From Limanda limanda (taxonomy: Eukaryota > Chordata > Actinopteri > Pleuronectiformes > Pleuronectidae): a stretch of DNA of 64,000 bases. Each line of letters begins with the position of its first letter. Within the stretch, counting starts at the first letter, position 1. Below are positions 23,801-36,500 of this stretch, one piece after another. The stretch covers positions 1-64,000 of the forward strand of contig NW_026870438.1 in assembly GCF_963576545.1 (NCBI RefSeq), read 5' to 3'. Under the pieces are notes generated by a model. That model was given only the letters and a program-made list of their open reading frames with translations, was not told where the DNA came from and did not search any database. The position numbers were made by a program, and so were the translations under genes.

Positions 23801-26800
23801 GTTGCATCTGGACTAATTTGGGTCCTGCGGATCGATTGGTACCATCCCCGAGCTTGTACGACCTTCGAAAGAGGTCGACCGACGAAATTCCCCCAAATCT
23901 GAGGAGATATTCTTGAATAACTTTTTTTGTGAAGGTCGGAGAGACTTGCAAGTAGGCTCTACCCCCACTAAATGGGGTTGCGCGCATCGATCGGTACCAT
24001 CCTTGAGCTTCTCCGACTTTCGGAAGGGTTAGGGTTAGGGTTAGGGATGAAAGCACATAGGAGAAAGAGATATTCTTGAATAACTTTTTTTGTGAAGGTC
24101 GGAGAGACTTGCAAGTAGGCTCTACCCCCACTAAATGGTGTAGCGCGCATCGATCGGTACCATCCTTGAGCTTCTCCGACTTTCGGAAGGGTTAGGGTTA
24201 GGGTTAGGGATGAAAGCACATAGGAGAAAGAGATATTCTTGAATAACTTTTTTTGTGAAGGTCGGAGAGACTTGCAAGTAGGCTCTACCCCCACTAAATG
24301 GGGTAGCGCGCATCGATCGGTACCATCCTTGAGCTTCTCCGACTTTCGGAAGGGTTAGGGTTAGGGTTAGGGATGAAAGCACATAGGAGAAAGAGATATT
24401 CTTGAATAACTTTTTTTGTGAAGGTCGGAGAGACTTGCAAGTAGGCTCTACCCCCACTAAATGGGGTAGCGCGCATCGATCGGTACCATCCTTGAGCTTC
24501 TCCGACTTTCGGAAGGGTTAGGGTTAGGGTTAGGGATGAAAGCACATAGGAGAAAGAGATATTCTTGAATAACTTTTTTTGTGAAGGTCGGAGAGACTTG
24601 CAAGTAGGCTCTACCCCCACTAAATGGGGTAGCGCGCATCGATCGGTACCATCCTTGAGCTTCTCCGACTTTCGGAAGGGTTAGGGTTAGGGTTAGGGAT
24701 GAAAGCACATAGGAGAAAGAGATATTCTTGAATAACTTTTTTTGTGAAGGTCGGAGAGACTTGGAAAGTGGTTGCATCTGGACTAATTTGGGTCCTGCGG
24801 ATCGATTGGTACCATCCCCGAGCTTGTACGACCTTCGGAAGAGGTCGACCGACGAAATTCCCCCAAATCTGAGGAGATATTCTTGAATAACTTTTTTTGT
24901 GAAGGTCGGAGAGACTTGCAAGTAGGCTCTACCCCCACTAAATGGGGTAGCGCGCATCGATCGGTACCATCCTTGAGCTTCTCCGACTTTCGGAAGGGTT
25001 AGGGTTAGGGTTAGGGATGAAAGCACATAGGAGGAAGAGATATTCTTGAATAACTTTTTTTGTGAAGGTCGGAGAGACTTGGAAAGTGGTTGCATCTGGA
25101 CTAATTTGGGTCCTGCAGATCGATTGGTACCATCCCCGAGCTTGTACGACCTTCGAAAGAGGTCGACCGACGAAATTCCCCCAAATCTGAGGAGATATTC
25201 TTGAATAACTTTTTTTGTGAAGGTCGGAGAGACTTGCAAGTAGGCTCTACCCCCACTAAATGGGGTTGCGCGCATCGATCGGTACCATCCTTGAGCTTCT
25301 CCGACTTTCGGAAGGGTTAGGGTTAGGGTTAGGGATGAAAGCACATAGGAGAAAGAGATATTCTTGAATAACTTTTTTTGTGAAGGTCGGAGAGACTTGC
25401 AAGTAGGCTCTACCCCCACTAAATGGGGTAGCGCGCATCGATCGGTACCATCCTTGAGCTTCTCCGACTTTCGGAAGGGTTAGGGTTAGGGTTAGGGATG
25501 AAAGCACATAGGAGAAAGAGATATTCTTGAATAACTTTTTTTGTGAAGGTCGGAGAGACTTGCAAGTAGGCTCTACCCCCACTAAATGGGGTAGCGCGCA
25601 TCGATCAGTACCATCCTTGAGCTTCTCCGACTTTCGGAAGGGTTAGGGTTAGGGTTAGGGATGAAAGCACATAGGAGAAAGAGATATTCTTGAATAACTT
25701 TTTTTGTGAAGGTCGGAGAGACTTGGAAAGTGGTTGCATCTGGACTAATTTGGGTCCTGCGGATCGATTGGTACCATCCCCGAGCTTGTACGACCTTCGG
25801 AAGAGGTCGACCGACGAAATTCCCCCAAATCTGAGGAGATATTCTTGAATAACTTTTTTTGTGAAGGTCGGAGAGACTTGCAAGTAGGCTCTACCCCCAC
25901 TAAATGGGGTTGCGCGCATCGATCGGTACCATCCTTGAGCTTCTCCGACTTTCGGAAGGGTTAGGGTTAGGGTTAGGGATGAAAGCACATAGGAGAAAGA
26001 GATATTCTTGAATAACTTTTTTTGTGAAGGTCGGAGAGACTTGCAAGTAGGCTTTACCCCCACTAAATGGGGAAGCGCGCATCGATCGGTACCATCCTTG
26101 AGCTTCTCCGACTTTCGGAAGGGTTAGGGTTAGGGTTAGGGATGAAAGCACATAGGAGGAAGAGATATTCTTGAATAACTTTTTTTGTGAAGGTCGGAGA
26201 GACTTGGAAAGTGGTTGCATCTGGACTAATTTGGGTCCTGCGGATCGATTGGTACCATCCCCGAGCTTGTACGACCTTCGAAAGAGGTCGACCGACGAAA
26301 TTCCCCCAAATCTGAGGAGATATTCTTGAATAACTTTTTTTGTGAAGGTCGGAGAGACTTGCAAGTAGGCTCTACCCCCACTAAATGGGGTTGCGCGCAT
26401 CGATCGGTACCATCCTTGAGCTTCTCCGACTTTCGGAAGGGTTAGGGTTAGGGTTAGGGATGAAAGCACATAGGAGAAAGAGATATTCTTGAATAACTTT
26501 TTTTGTGAAGGTCGGAGAGACTTGCAAGTAGGCTCTACCCCCACTAAATGGTGTAGCGCGCATCGATCGGTACCATCCTTGAGCTTCTCCGACTTTCGGA
26601 AGGGTTAGGGTTAGGGTTAGGGATGAAAGCACATAGGAGAAAGAGATATTCTTGAATAACTTTTTTTGTGAAGGTCGGAGAGACTTGCAAGTAGGCTCTA
26701 CCCCCACTAAATGGGGTAGCGCGCATCGATCGGTACCATCCTTGAGCTTCTCCGACTTTCGGAAGGGTTAGGGTTAGGGTTAGGGATGAAAGCACATAGG

Positions 26801-29800
26801 AGAAAGAGATATTCTTGAATAACTTTTTTTGTGAAGGTCGGAGAGACTTGCAAGTAGGCTCTACCCCCACTAAATGGGGTAGCGCGCATCGATCGGTACC
26901 ATCCTTGAGCTTCTCCGACTTTCGGAAGGGTTAGGGTTAGGGTTAGGGATGAAAGCACATAGGAGAAAGAGATATTCTTGAATAACTTTTTTTGTGAAGG
27001 TCGGAGAGACTTGCAAGTAGGCTCTACCCCCACTAAATGGGGTAGCGCGCATCGATCGGTACCATCCTTGAGCTTCTCCGACTTTCGGAAGGGTTAGGGT
27101 TAGGGTTAGGGATGAAAGCACATAGGAGAAAGAGATATTCTTGAATAACTTTTTTTGTGAAGGTCGGAGAGACTTGGAAAGTGGTTGCATCTGGACTAAT
27201 TTGGGTCCTGCGGATCGATTGGTACCATCCCCGAGCTTGTACGACCTTCGGAAGAGGTCGACCGACGAAATTCCCCCAAATCTGAGGAGATATTCTTGAA
27301 TAACTTTTTTTTTGAAGGTCGGAGAGACTTGCAAGTAGGCTCTACCCCCACTAAATGGGGTAGCGCGCATCGATCGGTACCATCCTTGAGCTTCTCCGAC
27401 TTTCGGAAGGGTTAGGGTTAGGGTTAGGGATGAAAGCACATAGGAGAAAGAGATATTCTTGAATAACTTTTTTTGTGAAGGTCGGAGAGACTTGCAAGTA
27501 GGCTCTACCTCCACTAAATGGGGTAGCGCGCATCGATCGGTACCATCCTTGAGCTTCTCCGACTTTCGGAAGGGTTAGGGTTAGGGTTAGGGATGAAAGC
27601 ACATAGGAGAAAGAGATATTCTTGAATAACTTTTTTTGTGAAGGTCGGAGAGACTTGGAAAGTGGTTGCATCTGGACTAATTTGGGTCCTGCGGATCGAT
27701 TGGTACCATCCCCGAGCTTGTACGACCTTCGGAAGAGGTCGACCGACGAAATTCCCCCAAATCTGAGGAGATATTCTTGAATAACTTTTTTTGTGAAGGT
27801 CGGAGAGACTTGCAAGTAGGCTCTACCCCCACTAAATGGGGTTGCGCGCATCGATCGGTACCATCCTTGAGCTTCTCCGACTTTCGGAAGGGTTAGGGTT
27901 AGGGATGAAAGCACATAGGAGAAAGAGATATTCTTGAATAACTTTTTTTGTGAAGGTCGGAGAGACTTGCAAGTAGGCTCTACTCCCACTAAATGGGGTA
28001 GCGCGCATCGATCGGTACCATCTTTGAGCTTCTCCGACTTTCGGAAGGGTTAGGGTTAGGGTTAGGGATGAAAGCACATAGGAGAAAGAGATATTCTTGA
28101 ATAACTTTTTTTGTGAAGGTCGGAGAGACTTGGAAAGTGGTTGCATCTGGACTAATTTGGGTCCTGCGGATCGATTGGTACCATCCCCGAGCTTGTACGA
28201 CCTTCGGAAGAGGTCGACCGACGAAATTCCCCCAAATCTGAGGAGATATTCTTGAATAACTTTTTTTGTGAAGGTCGGAGAGACTTGCAAGTAGGCTCTA
28301 CCCCCACTAAATGGGGTTGCGCGCATCGATCGGTACCATCCTTGAGCTTCTCCGACTTTCGGAAGGGTTAGGGTTAGGGTTAGGGATGAAAGCACATAGG
28401 AGAAAGAGATATTCTTGAATAACTTTTTTTGTGAAGGTCGGAGAGACTTGCAAGTAGGCTTTACCCCCACTAAATGGGGAAGCGCGCATCGATCGGTACC
28501 ATCCTTGAGCTTCTCCGACTTTCGGAAGGGTTAGGGTTAGGGTTAGGGATGAAAGCACATAGGAGGAAGAGATATTCTTGAATAACTTTTTTTGTGAAGG
28601 TCGGAGAGACTTGGAAAGTGGTTGCATCTGGACTAATTTGGGTCCTGCGGATCGATTGGTACCATCCCCGAGCTTGTACGACCTTCGAAAGAGGTCGACC
28701 GACGAAATTCCCCCAAATCTGAGGAGATATTCTTGAATAACTTTTTTTGTGAAGGTCGGAGAGACTTGCAAGTAGGCTCTACCCCCACTAAATGGGGTTG
28801 CGCGCATCGATCGGTACCATCCCTGAGCTTCTCCGACTTTCGGAAGGGTTAGGGTTAGGGTTAGGGATGAAAGCACATAGGAGAAAGAGATATTCTTGAA
28901 TAACTTTTTTTGTGAAGGTCGGAGAGACTTGCAAGTAGGCTCTACCCCCACTAAATGGTGTAGCGCGCATCGATCGGTACCATCCTTGAGCTTCTCCGAC
29001 TTTCGGAAGGGTTAGGGTTAGGGATGAAAGCACATAGGAGAAAGAGATATTCTTGAATAACTTTTTTTGTGAAGGTCGGAGAGACTTGCAAGTAGGCTCT
29101 ACCCCCACTAAATGGGGTAGCGCGCATCGATCGGTACCATCCTTGAGCTTCTCCGACTTTCGGAAGGGTTAGGGTTAGGGTTAGGGATGAAAGCACATAG
29201 GAGAAAGAGATATTCTTGAATAACTTTTTTTGTGAAGGTCGGAGAGACTTGCAAGTAGGCTCTACCCCCACTAAATGGGGTAGCGCGCATCGATCGGTAC
29301 CATCCTTGAGCTTCTCCGACTTTCGGAAGGGTTAGGGTTAGGGTTAGGGATGAAAGCACATAGGAGAAAGAGATATTCTTGAATAACTTTTTTTGTGAAG
29401 GTCGGAGAGACTTGCAAGTAGGCTCTACCCCCACTAAATGGGGTAGCGCGCATCGATCGGTACCATCCTTGAGCTTCTCCGACTTTCGGAAGGGTTAGGG
29501 TTAGGGTTAGGGATGAAAGCACATAGGAGAAAGAGATATTCTTGAATAACTTTTTTTGTGAAGGTCGGAGAGACTTGGAAAGTGGTTGCATCTGGACTAA
29601 TTTGGGTCCTGCGGATCGATTGGTACCATCCCCGAGCTTGTACGACCTTCGGAAGAGGTCGACCGACGAAATTCCCCCAAATCTGAGGAGATATTCTTGA
29701 ATAACTTTTTTTTTGAAGGTCGGAGAGACTTGCAAGTAGGCTCTACCCCCACTAAATGGGGTAGCGCGCATCGATCGGTACCATCCTTGAGCTTCTCCGA

Positions 29801-32800
29801 CTTTCGGAAGGGTTAGGGTTAGGGTTAGGGATGAAAGCACATAGGAGAAAGAGATATTCTTGAATAACTTTTTTTGTGAAGGTCGGAGAGACTTGCAAGT
29901 AGGCTCTACCCCCACTAAATGGGGTAGCGCGCATCGATCGGTACCATCCTTGAGCTTCTCCGACTTTCGGAAGGGTTAGGGTTAGGGTTAGGGATGAAAG
30001 CACATAGGAGAAAGAGATATTCTTGAATAACTTTTTTTGTGAAGGTCGGAGAGACTTGGAAAGTGGTTGCATCTGGACTAATTTGGGTCCTGCGGATCGA
30101 TTGGTACCATCCCCGAGCTTGTACGACCTTCGGAAGAGGTCGACCGACGAAATTCCCCCAAATCTGAGGAGATATTCTTGAATAACTTTTTTTGTGAAGG
30201 TCGGAGAGACTTGCAAGTAGGCTCTACCCCCACTAAATGGGGTTGCGCGCATCGATCGGTACCATCCTTGAGCTTCTCCGACTTTCGGAAGGGTTAGGGT
30301 TAGGGATGAAAGCACATAGGAGAAAGAGATATTCTTGAATAACTTTTTTTGTGAAGGTCGGAGAGACTTGCAAGTAGGCTCTACCCCCACTAAATGGGGT
30401 AGCGCGCATCGATCGGTACCATCCTTGAGCTTCTCCGACTTTCGGAAGGGTTAGGGTTAGGGTTAGGGATGAAAGCACATAGGAGGAAGAGATATTCTTG
30501 AATAACTTTTTTTGTGAAGGTCGGAGAGACTTGGAAAGTGGTTGCATCTGGACTAATTTGGGTCCTGCGGATCGATTGGTACCATCCCCGAGCTTGTACG
30601 ACCTTCGAAAGAGGTCGACCGACGAAATTCCCCCAAATCTGAGGAGATATTCTTGAATAACTTTTTTTGTGAAGGTCGGAGAGACTTGCAAGTAGGCTCT
30701 ACCCCCACTAAATGGGGTTGCGCGCATCGATCGGTACCATCCTTGAGCTTCTCCGACTTTCGGAAGGGTTAGGGTTAGGGTTAGGGATGAAAGCACATAG
30801 GAGAAAGAGATATTCTTGAATAACTTTTTTTGTGAAGGTCGGAGAGACTTGCAAGTAGGCTCTACCCCCACTAAATGGGGTAGCGCGCATCGATCGGTAC
30901 CATCCTTGAGCTTCTCCGACTTTCGGAAGGGTTAGGGTTAGGGTTAGGGATGAAAGCACATAGGAGAAAGAGATATTCTTGAATAACTTTTTTTGTGAAG
31001 GTCGGAGAGACTTGCAAGTAGGCTCTACCCCCACTAAATGGGGTAACGCGCATCGATCAGTACCATCCTTGAGCTTCTCCGACTTTCGGAAGGGTTAGGG
31101 TTAGGGTTAGGGATGAAAGCACATAGGAGAAAGAGATATTCTTGAATAACTTTTTTTGTGAAGGTCGGAGAGACTTGGAAAGTGGTTGCATCTGGACTAA
31201 TTTGGGTCCTGCGGATCGATTGGTACCATCCCCGAGCTTGTACGACCTTCGGAAGAGGTCGACCGACGAAATTCCCCCAAATCTGAGGAGATATTCTTGA
31301 ATAACTTTTTTTGTGAAGGTCGGAGAGACTTGCAAGTAGGCTCTACCCCCACTAAATGGGGTTGCGCGCATCGATCGGTACCATCCTTGAGCTTCTCCGA
31401 CTTTCGGAAGGGTTAGGGTTAGGGTTAGGGATGAAAGCACATAGGAGAAAGAGATATTCTTGAATAACTTTTTTTGTGAAGGTCGGAGAGACTTGCAAGT
31501 AGGCTTTACCCCCACTAAATGGGGAAGCGCGCATCGATCGGTACCATCCTTGAGCTTCTCCGACTTTCGGAAGGGTTAGGGTTAGGGTTAGGGATGAAAG
31601 CACATAGGAGGAAGAGATATTCTTGAATAACTTTTTTTGTGAAGGTCGGAGAGACTTGGAAAGTGGTTGCATCTGGACTAATTTGGGTCCTGCGGATCGA
31701 TTGGTACCATCCCCGAGCTTGTACGACCTTCGAAAGAGGTCGACCGACGAAATTCCCCCAAATCTGAGGAGATATTCTTGAATAACTTTTTTTGTGAAGG
31801 TCGGAGAGACTTGCAAGTAGGCTCTACCCCCACTAAATGGGGTTGCGCGCATCGATCGGTACCATCCTTGAGCTTCTCCGACTTTCGGAAGGGTTAGGGT
31901 TAGGGTTAGGGATGAAAGCACATAGGAGAAAGAGATATTCTTGAATAACTTTTTTTGTGAAGGTCGGAGAGACTTGCAAGTAGGCTCTACCCCCACTAAA
32001 TGGGGTAGCGCGCATCGATCGGTACCATCCTTGAGCTTCTCCGACTTTCGGAAGGGTTAGGGTTAGGGTTAGGGATGAAAGCACATAGGAGAAAGAGATA
32101 TTCTTGAATAACTTTTTTTGTGAAGGTCGGAGAGACTTGCAAGTAGGCTCTACCCCCACTAAATGGGGTAGCGCGCATCGATCAGTACCATCCTTGAGCT
32201 TCTCCGACTTTCGGAAGGGTTAGGGTTAGGGTTAGGGATGAAAGCACATAGGAGAAAGAGATATTCTTGAATAACTTTTTTTGTGAAGGTCGGAGAGACT
32301 TGCAAGTAGGCTCTACCCCCACTAAATGGGGTAGCGCGCATCGATCGGTACCATCCTTGAGCTTCTCCGACTTTCGGAAGGGTTAGGGTTAGGGTTAGGG
32401 ATGAAAGCACATAGGAGAAAGAGATATTCTTGAATAACTTTTTTTGTGAAGGTCGGAGAGACTTGCAAGTAGGCTCTACCCCCACTAAATGGGGTAGCGC
32501 GCATCGATCGGTACCATCCTTGAGCTTCTCCGACTTTCGGAAGGGTTAGGGTTAGGGTTAGGGATGAAAGCACATAGGAGAAAGAGATATTCTTGAATAA
32601 CTTTTTTTGTGAAGGTCGGAGAGACTTGGAAAGTGGTTGCATCTGGACTAATTTGGGTCCTGCGGATCGATTGGTACCATCCCCGAGCTTGTACGACCTT
32701 CGGAAGAGGTCGACCGACGAAATTCCCCCAAATCTGAGGAGATATTCTTGAATAACTTTTTTTTTGAAGGTCGGAGAGACTTGCAAGTAGGCTCTACCCC

Positions 32801-33539
32801 CACTAAATGGGGTAGCGCGCATCGATCGGTACCATCCTTGAGCTTCTCCGACTTTCGGAAGGGTTAGGGTTAGGGTTAGGGATGAAAGCACATAGGAGAA
32901 AGAGATATTCTTGAATAACTTTTTTTGTGAAGGTCGGAGAGACTTGCAAGTAGGCTCTACCCCCACTAAATGGGGTAGCGCGTATCGATCGGTACCATCC
33001 TTGAGCTTCTCCGACTTTCGGAAGGGTTAGGGTTAGGGTTAGGGATGAAAGCACATAGGAGAAAGAGATATTCTTGAATAACTTTTTTTGTGAAGGTCGG
33101 AGAGACTTGGAAAGTGGTTGCATCTGGACTAATTTGGGTCCTGCGGATCGATTGGTACCATCCCCGAGCTTGTACGACCTTCGGAAGAGGTCGACCGACG
33201 AAATTCCCCCAAATCTGAGGAGATATTCTTGAATAACTTTTTTTGTGAAGGTCGGAGAGACTTGCAAGTAGGCTCTACCCCCACTAAATGGGGTTGCGCG
33301 CATCGATCGGTACCATTCTTGAGCTTCTCCGACTTTCGGAAGGGTTAGGGTTAGGGATGAAAGCACATAGGAGAAAGAGATATTCTTGAATAACTTTTTT
33401 TGTGAAGGTCGGAGAGACTTGCAAGTAGGCTCTACCCCCACTAAATGGGGTAGCGCGCATCGATCGGTACCATCCTTGAGCTTCTCCGACTTTCGGAAGG
33501 GTTAGGGTTAGGGTTAGGGATGAAAGCACATAGGAGAAA
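20853..33539 (+). repeat. Derived copies of the 15-monomer repeat
   Basis: After 20853 the A counts run 5 | 5,1,3 | 5,1,3,2 | 5,2,2,2 | 5,2,2,3,2 | 5,2,2. A full 2,413-bp copy spans 23749-26161 and a rearranged 2,407-bp copy spans 26162-28568. The markers GGTGTAGCG (near 22,212, 24,138, 26,551, 28,957) and GGGGAAGCG (near 26,073, 28,480, 31,524) stay with the same flanking units. The changes are gains or losses of whole monomers or sub-blocks, as produced by unequal exchange in register. Confidence 0.87.
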
Positions 33540-36500
33540 GAGATATTCTTGAATAACTTTTTTTGTGAAGGTCGGAGAGACTTGGAAAGTGGTTGCATCT
33601 GGACTAATTTGGGTCCTGCGGATCGATTGGTACCATCCCCGAGCTTGTACGACCTTCGGAAGAGGTCGACCGACGAAATTCCCCCAAATCTGAGGAGATA
33701 TTCTTGAATAACTTTTTTTGTGAAGGTCGGAGAGACTTGCAAGTAGGCTCTACCCCCACTAAATGGGGTAGCGCGCATCGATCGGTACCATCCTTGAGCT
33801 TCTCCGACTTTCGGAAGGGTTAGGGTTAGGGTTAGGGATGAAAGCACATAGGAGAAAGAGATATTCTTGAATAACTTTTTTTGTGAAGGTCGGAGAGACT
33901 TGAAAAGTGGTTGCATCTGGACTAATTTGGGTCCTGCGGATCGATTGGTACCATCCCCGAGCTTGTACGACCTTCGGAAGAGGTCGACCGACGAAATTCC
34001 CCCAAATCTGAGGAGATATTCTTGAATAACTTTTTTTGTGAAGGTCGGAGAGACTTGCAAGTAGGCTCTACCCCCACTAAATGGGGTTGCGCGCATCGAT
34101 CGGTACCATCCTTGAGCTTCTCCGACTTTCGGAAGGGTTAGGGTTAGGGTTAGGGATGAAAGCACATAGGAGAAAGAGATATTCTTGAATAACTTTTTTT
34201 GTGAAGGTCGGAGAGACTTGCAAGTAGGCTCTACTCCCACTAAATGGGGTAGCGCGCATCGATCGGTACCATCCTTGAGCTTCTCCGACTTTCGGAAGGG
34301 TTAGGGTTAGGGTTAGGGATGAAAGCACATAGGAGAAAGAGATATTCTTGAATAACTTTTTTTGTGAAGGTCGGAGAGACTTGCAAGTAGGCTCTACCCC
34401 CACTAAATGGGGTAGCGCGCATCGATCGGTACCATCCTTGAGCTTCTCCGACTTTCGGAAGGGTTAGGGTTAGGGTTAGGGATGAAAGCACATAGGAGAA
34501 AGAGATATTCTTGAATAACTTTTTTTGTGAAGGTCGGAGAGACTTGAAAAGTGGTTGCATCTGGACTAATTTGGGTCCTGCGGATCGATTGGTACCATCC
34601 CCGAGCTTGTACGACCTTCGGAAGAGGTCGACCGACGAAATTCCCCCAAATCTGAGGAGATATTCTTGAATAACTTTTTTTGTGAAGGTCGGAGAGACTT
34701 GCAAGTAGGCTCTACCCCCACTAAATGGGGTTGCGCGCATCGATCGGTACCATCCTTGAGCTTCTCCGACTTTCGGAAGGGTTAGGGTTAGGGTTAGGGA
34801 TGAAAGCACATAGGAGAAAGAGATATTCTTGAATAACTTTTTTTGTGAAGGTCGGAGAGACTTGCAAGTAGGCTCTACCCCCACTAAATGGGGTAGCGCG
34901 CATCGATCGGTACCATCCTTGAGCTTCTCCGACTTTCGGAAGGGTTAGGGTTAGGGTTAGGGATGAAAGCACATAGGAGAAAGAGATATTCTTGAATAAC
35001 TTTTTTTGTGAAGGTCGGAGAGACTTGGAAAGTGGTTGCATCTGGACTAATTTGGGTCCTGCGGATCGATTGGTACCATCCCCGAGCTTGTACGACCTTC
35101 GGAAGAGGTCGACCGACGAAATTCCCCCAAATCTGAGGAGATATTCTTGAATAACTTTTTTTGTGAAGGTCGGAGAGACTTGCAAGTAGGCTCTACCCCC
35201 ACTAAATGGGGTTGCGCGCATCGATCAGTACCATCCTTGAGCTTCTCCGACTTTCGGAAGGGTTAGGGTTAGGGTTAGGGATGAAAGCACATAGGAGAAA
35301 GAGATATTCTTGAATAACTTTTTTTGTGAAGGTCGGAGAGACTTGCAAGTAGGCTCTACCCCCACTAAATGGGGTAACGCGCATCGATCGGTACCATCCT
35401 TGAGCTTCTCCGACTTTCGGAAGGGTTAGGGTTAGGGTTAGGGATGAAAGCACATAGGAGAAAGAGATATTCTTGAATAACTTTTTTTGTGAAGGTCGGA
35501 GAGACTTGCAAGTAGGCTCTACCCCCACTAAATGGGGTAGCGCGCATCGATCGGTACCATCCTTGAGCTTCTCCGACTTTCGGAAGGGTTAGGGTTAGGG
35601 TTAGGGATGAAAGCACATAGGAGAAAGAGATATTCTTGAATAACTTTTTTTGTGAAGGTCGGAGAGACTTGGAAAGTGGTTGCATCTGGACTAATTTGGG
35701 TCCTGCGGATCGATTGGTACCATCCCCGAGCTTGTACGACCTTCGGAAGAGGTCGACCGACGAAATTCCCCCAAATCTGAGGAGATATTCTTGAATAACT
35801 TTTTTTGTGAAGGTCGGAGAGACTTGCAGGTAGGCTCTACCCCCACTAAATGGGGTAGCGCGCATCGATCGGTACCATCCTTGAGCTTCTCCGACTTTCG
35901 GAAGGGTTAGGGTTAGGGTTAGGGATGAAAGCACATAGGAGAAAGAGATATTCTTGAATAACTTTTTTTGTGAAGGTCGGAGAGACTTGCAAGTAGGCTT
36001 TACCCCCACTAAATGGGGTAGCGCGCATCGATCGGTACCATCCTTGAGCTTCTCCGACTTTCGGAAGGGTTAGGGTTAGGGTTAGGGATGAAAGCACATA
36101 GGAGAAAGAGATATTCTTGAATAACTTTTTTTGTGAAGGTCGGAGAGACTTGCAAGTAGGCTCTACCCCCACTAAATGGGGTAGCGCGCATCGATCGGTA
36201 CCATCCTTGAGCTTCTCCGACTTTCGGAAGGGTTAGGGTTAGGGTTAGGGATGAAAGCACATAGGAGAAAGAGATATTCTTGAATAACTTTTTTTGTGAA
36301 GGTCGGAGAGACTTGGAAAGTGGTTGCATCTGGACTAATTTGGGTCCTGCGGATCGATTGGTACCATCCCCGAGCTTGTACGACCTTCGGAAGAGGTCGA
36401 CCGACGAAATTCCCCCAAATCTGAGGAGATATTCTTGAATAACTTTTTTTGTGAAGGTCGGAGAGACTTGCAAGTAGGCTCTACCCCCACTAAATGGGGT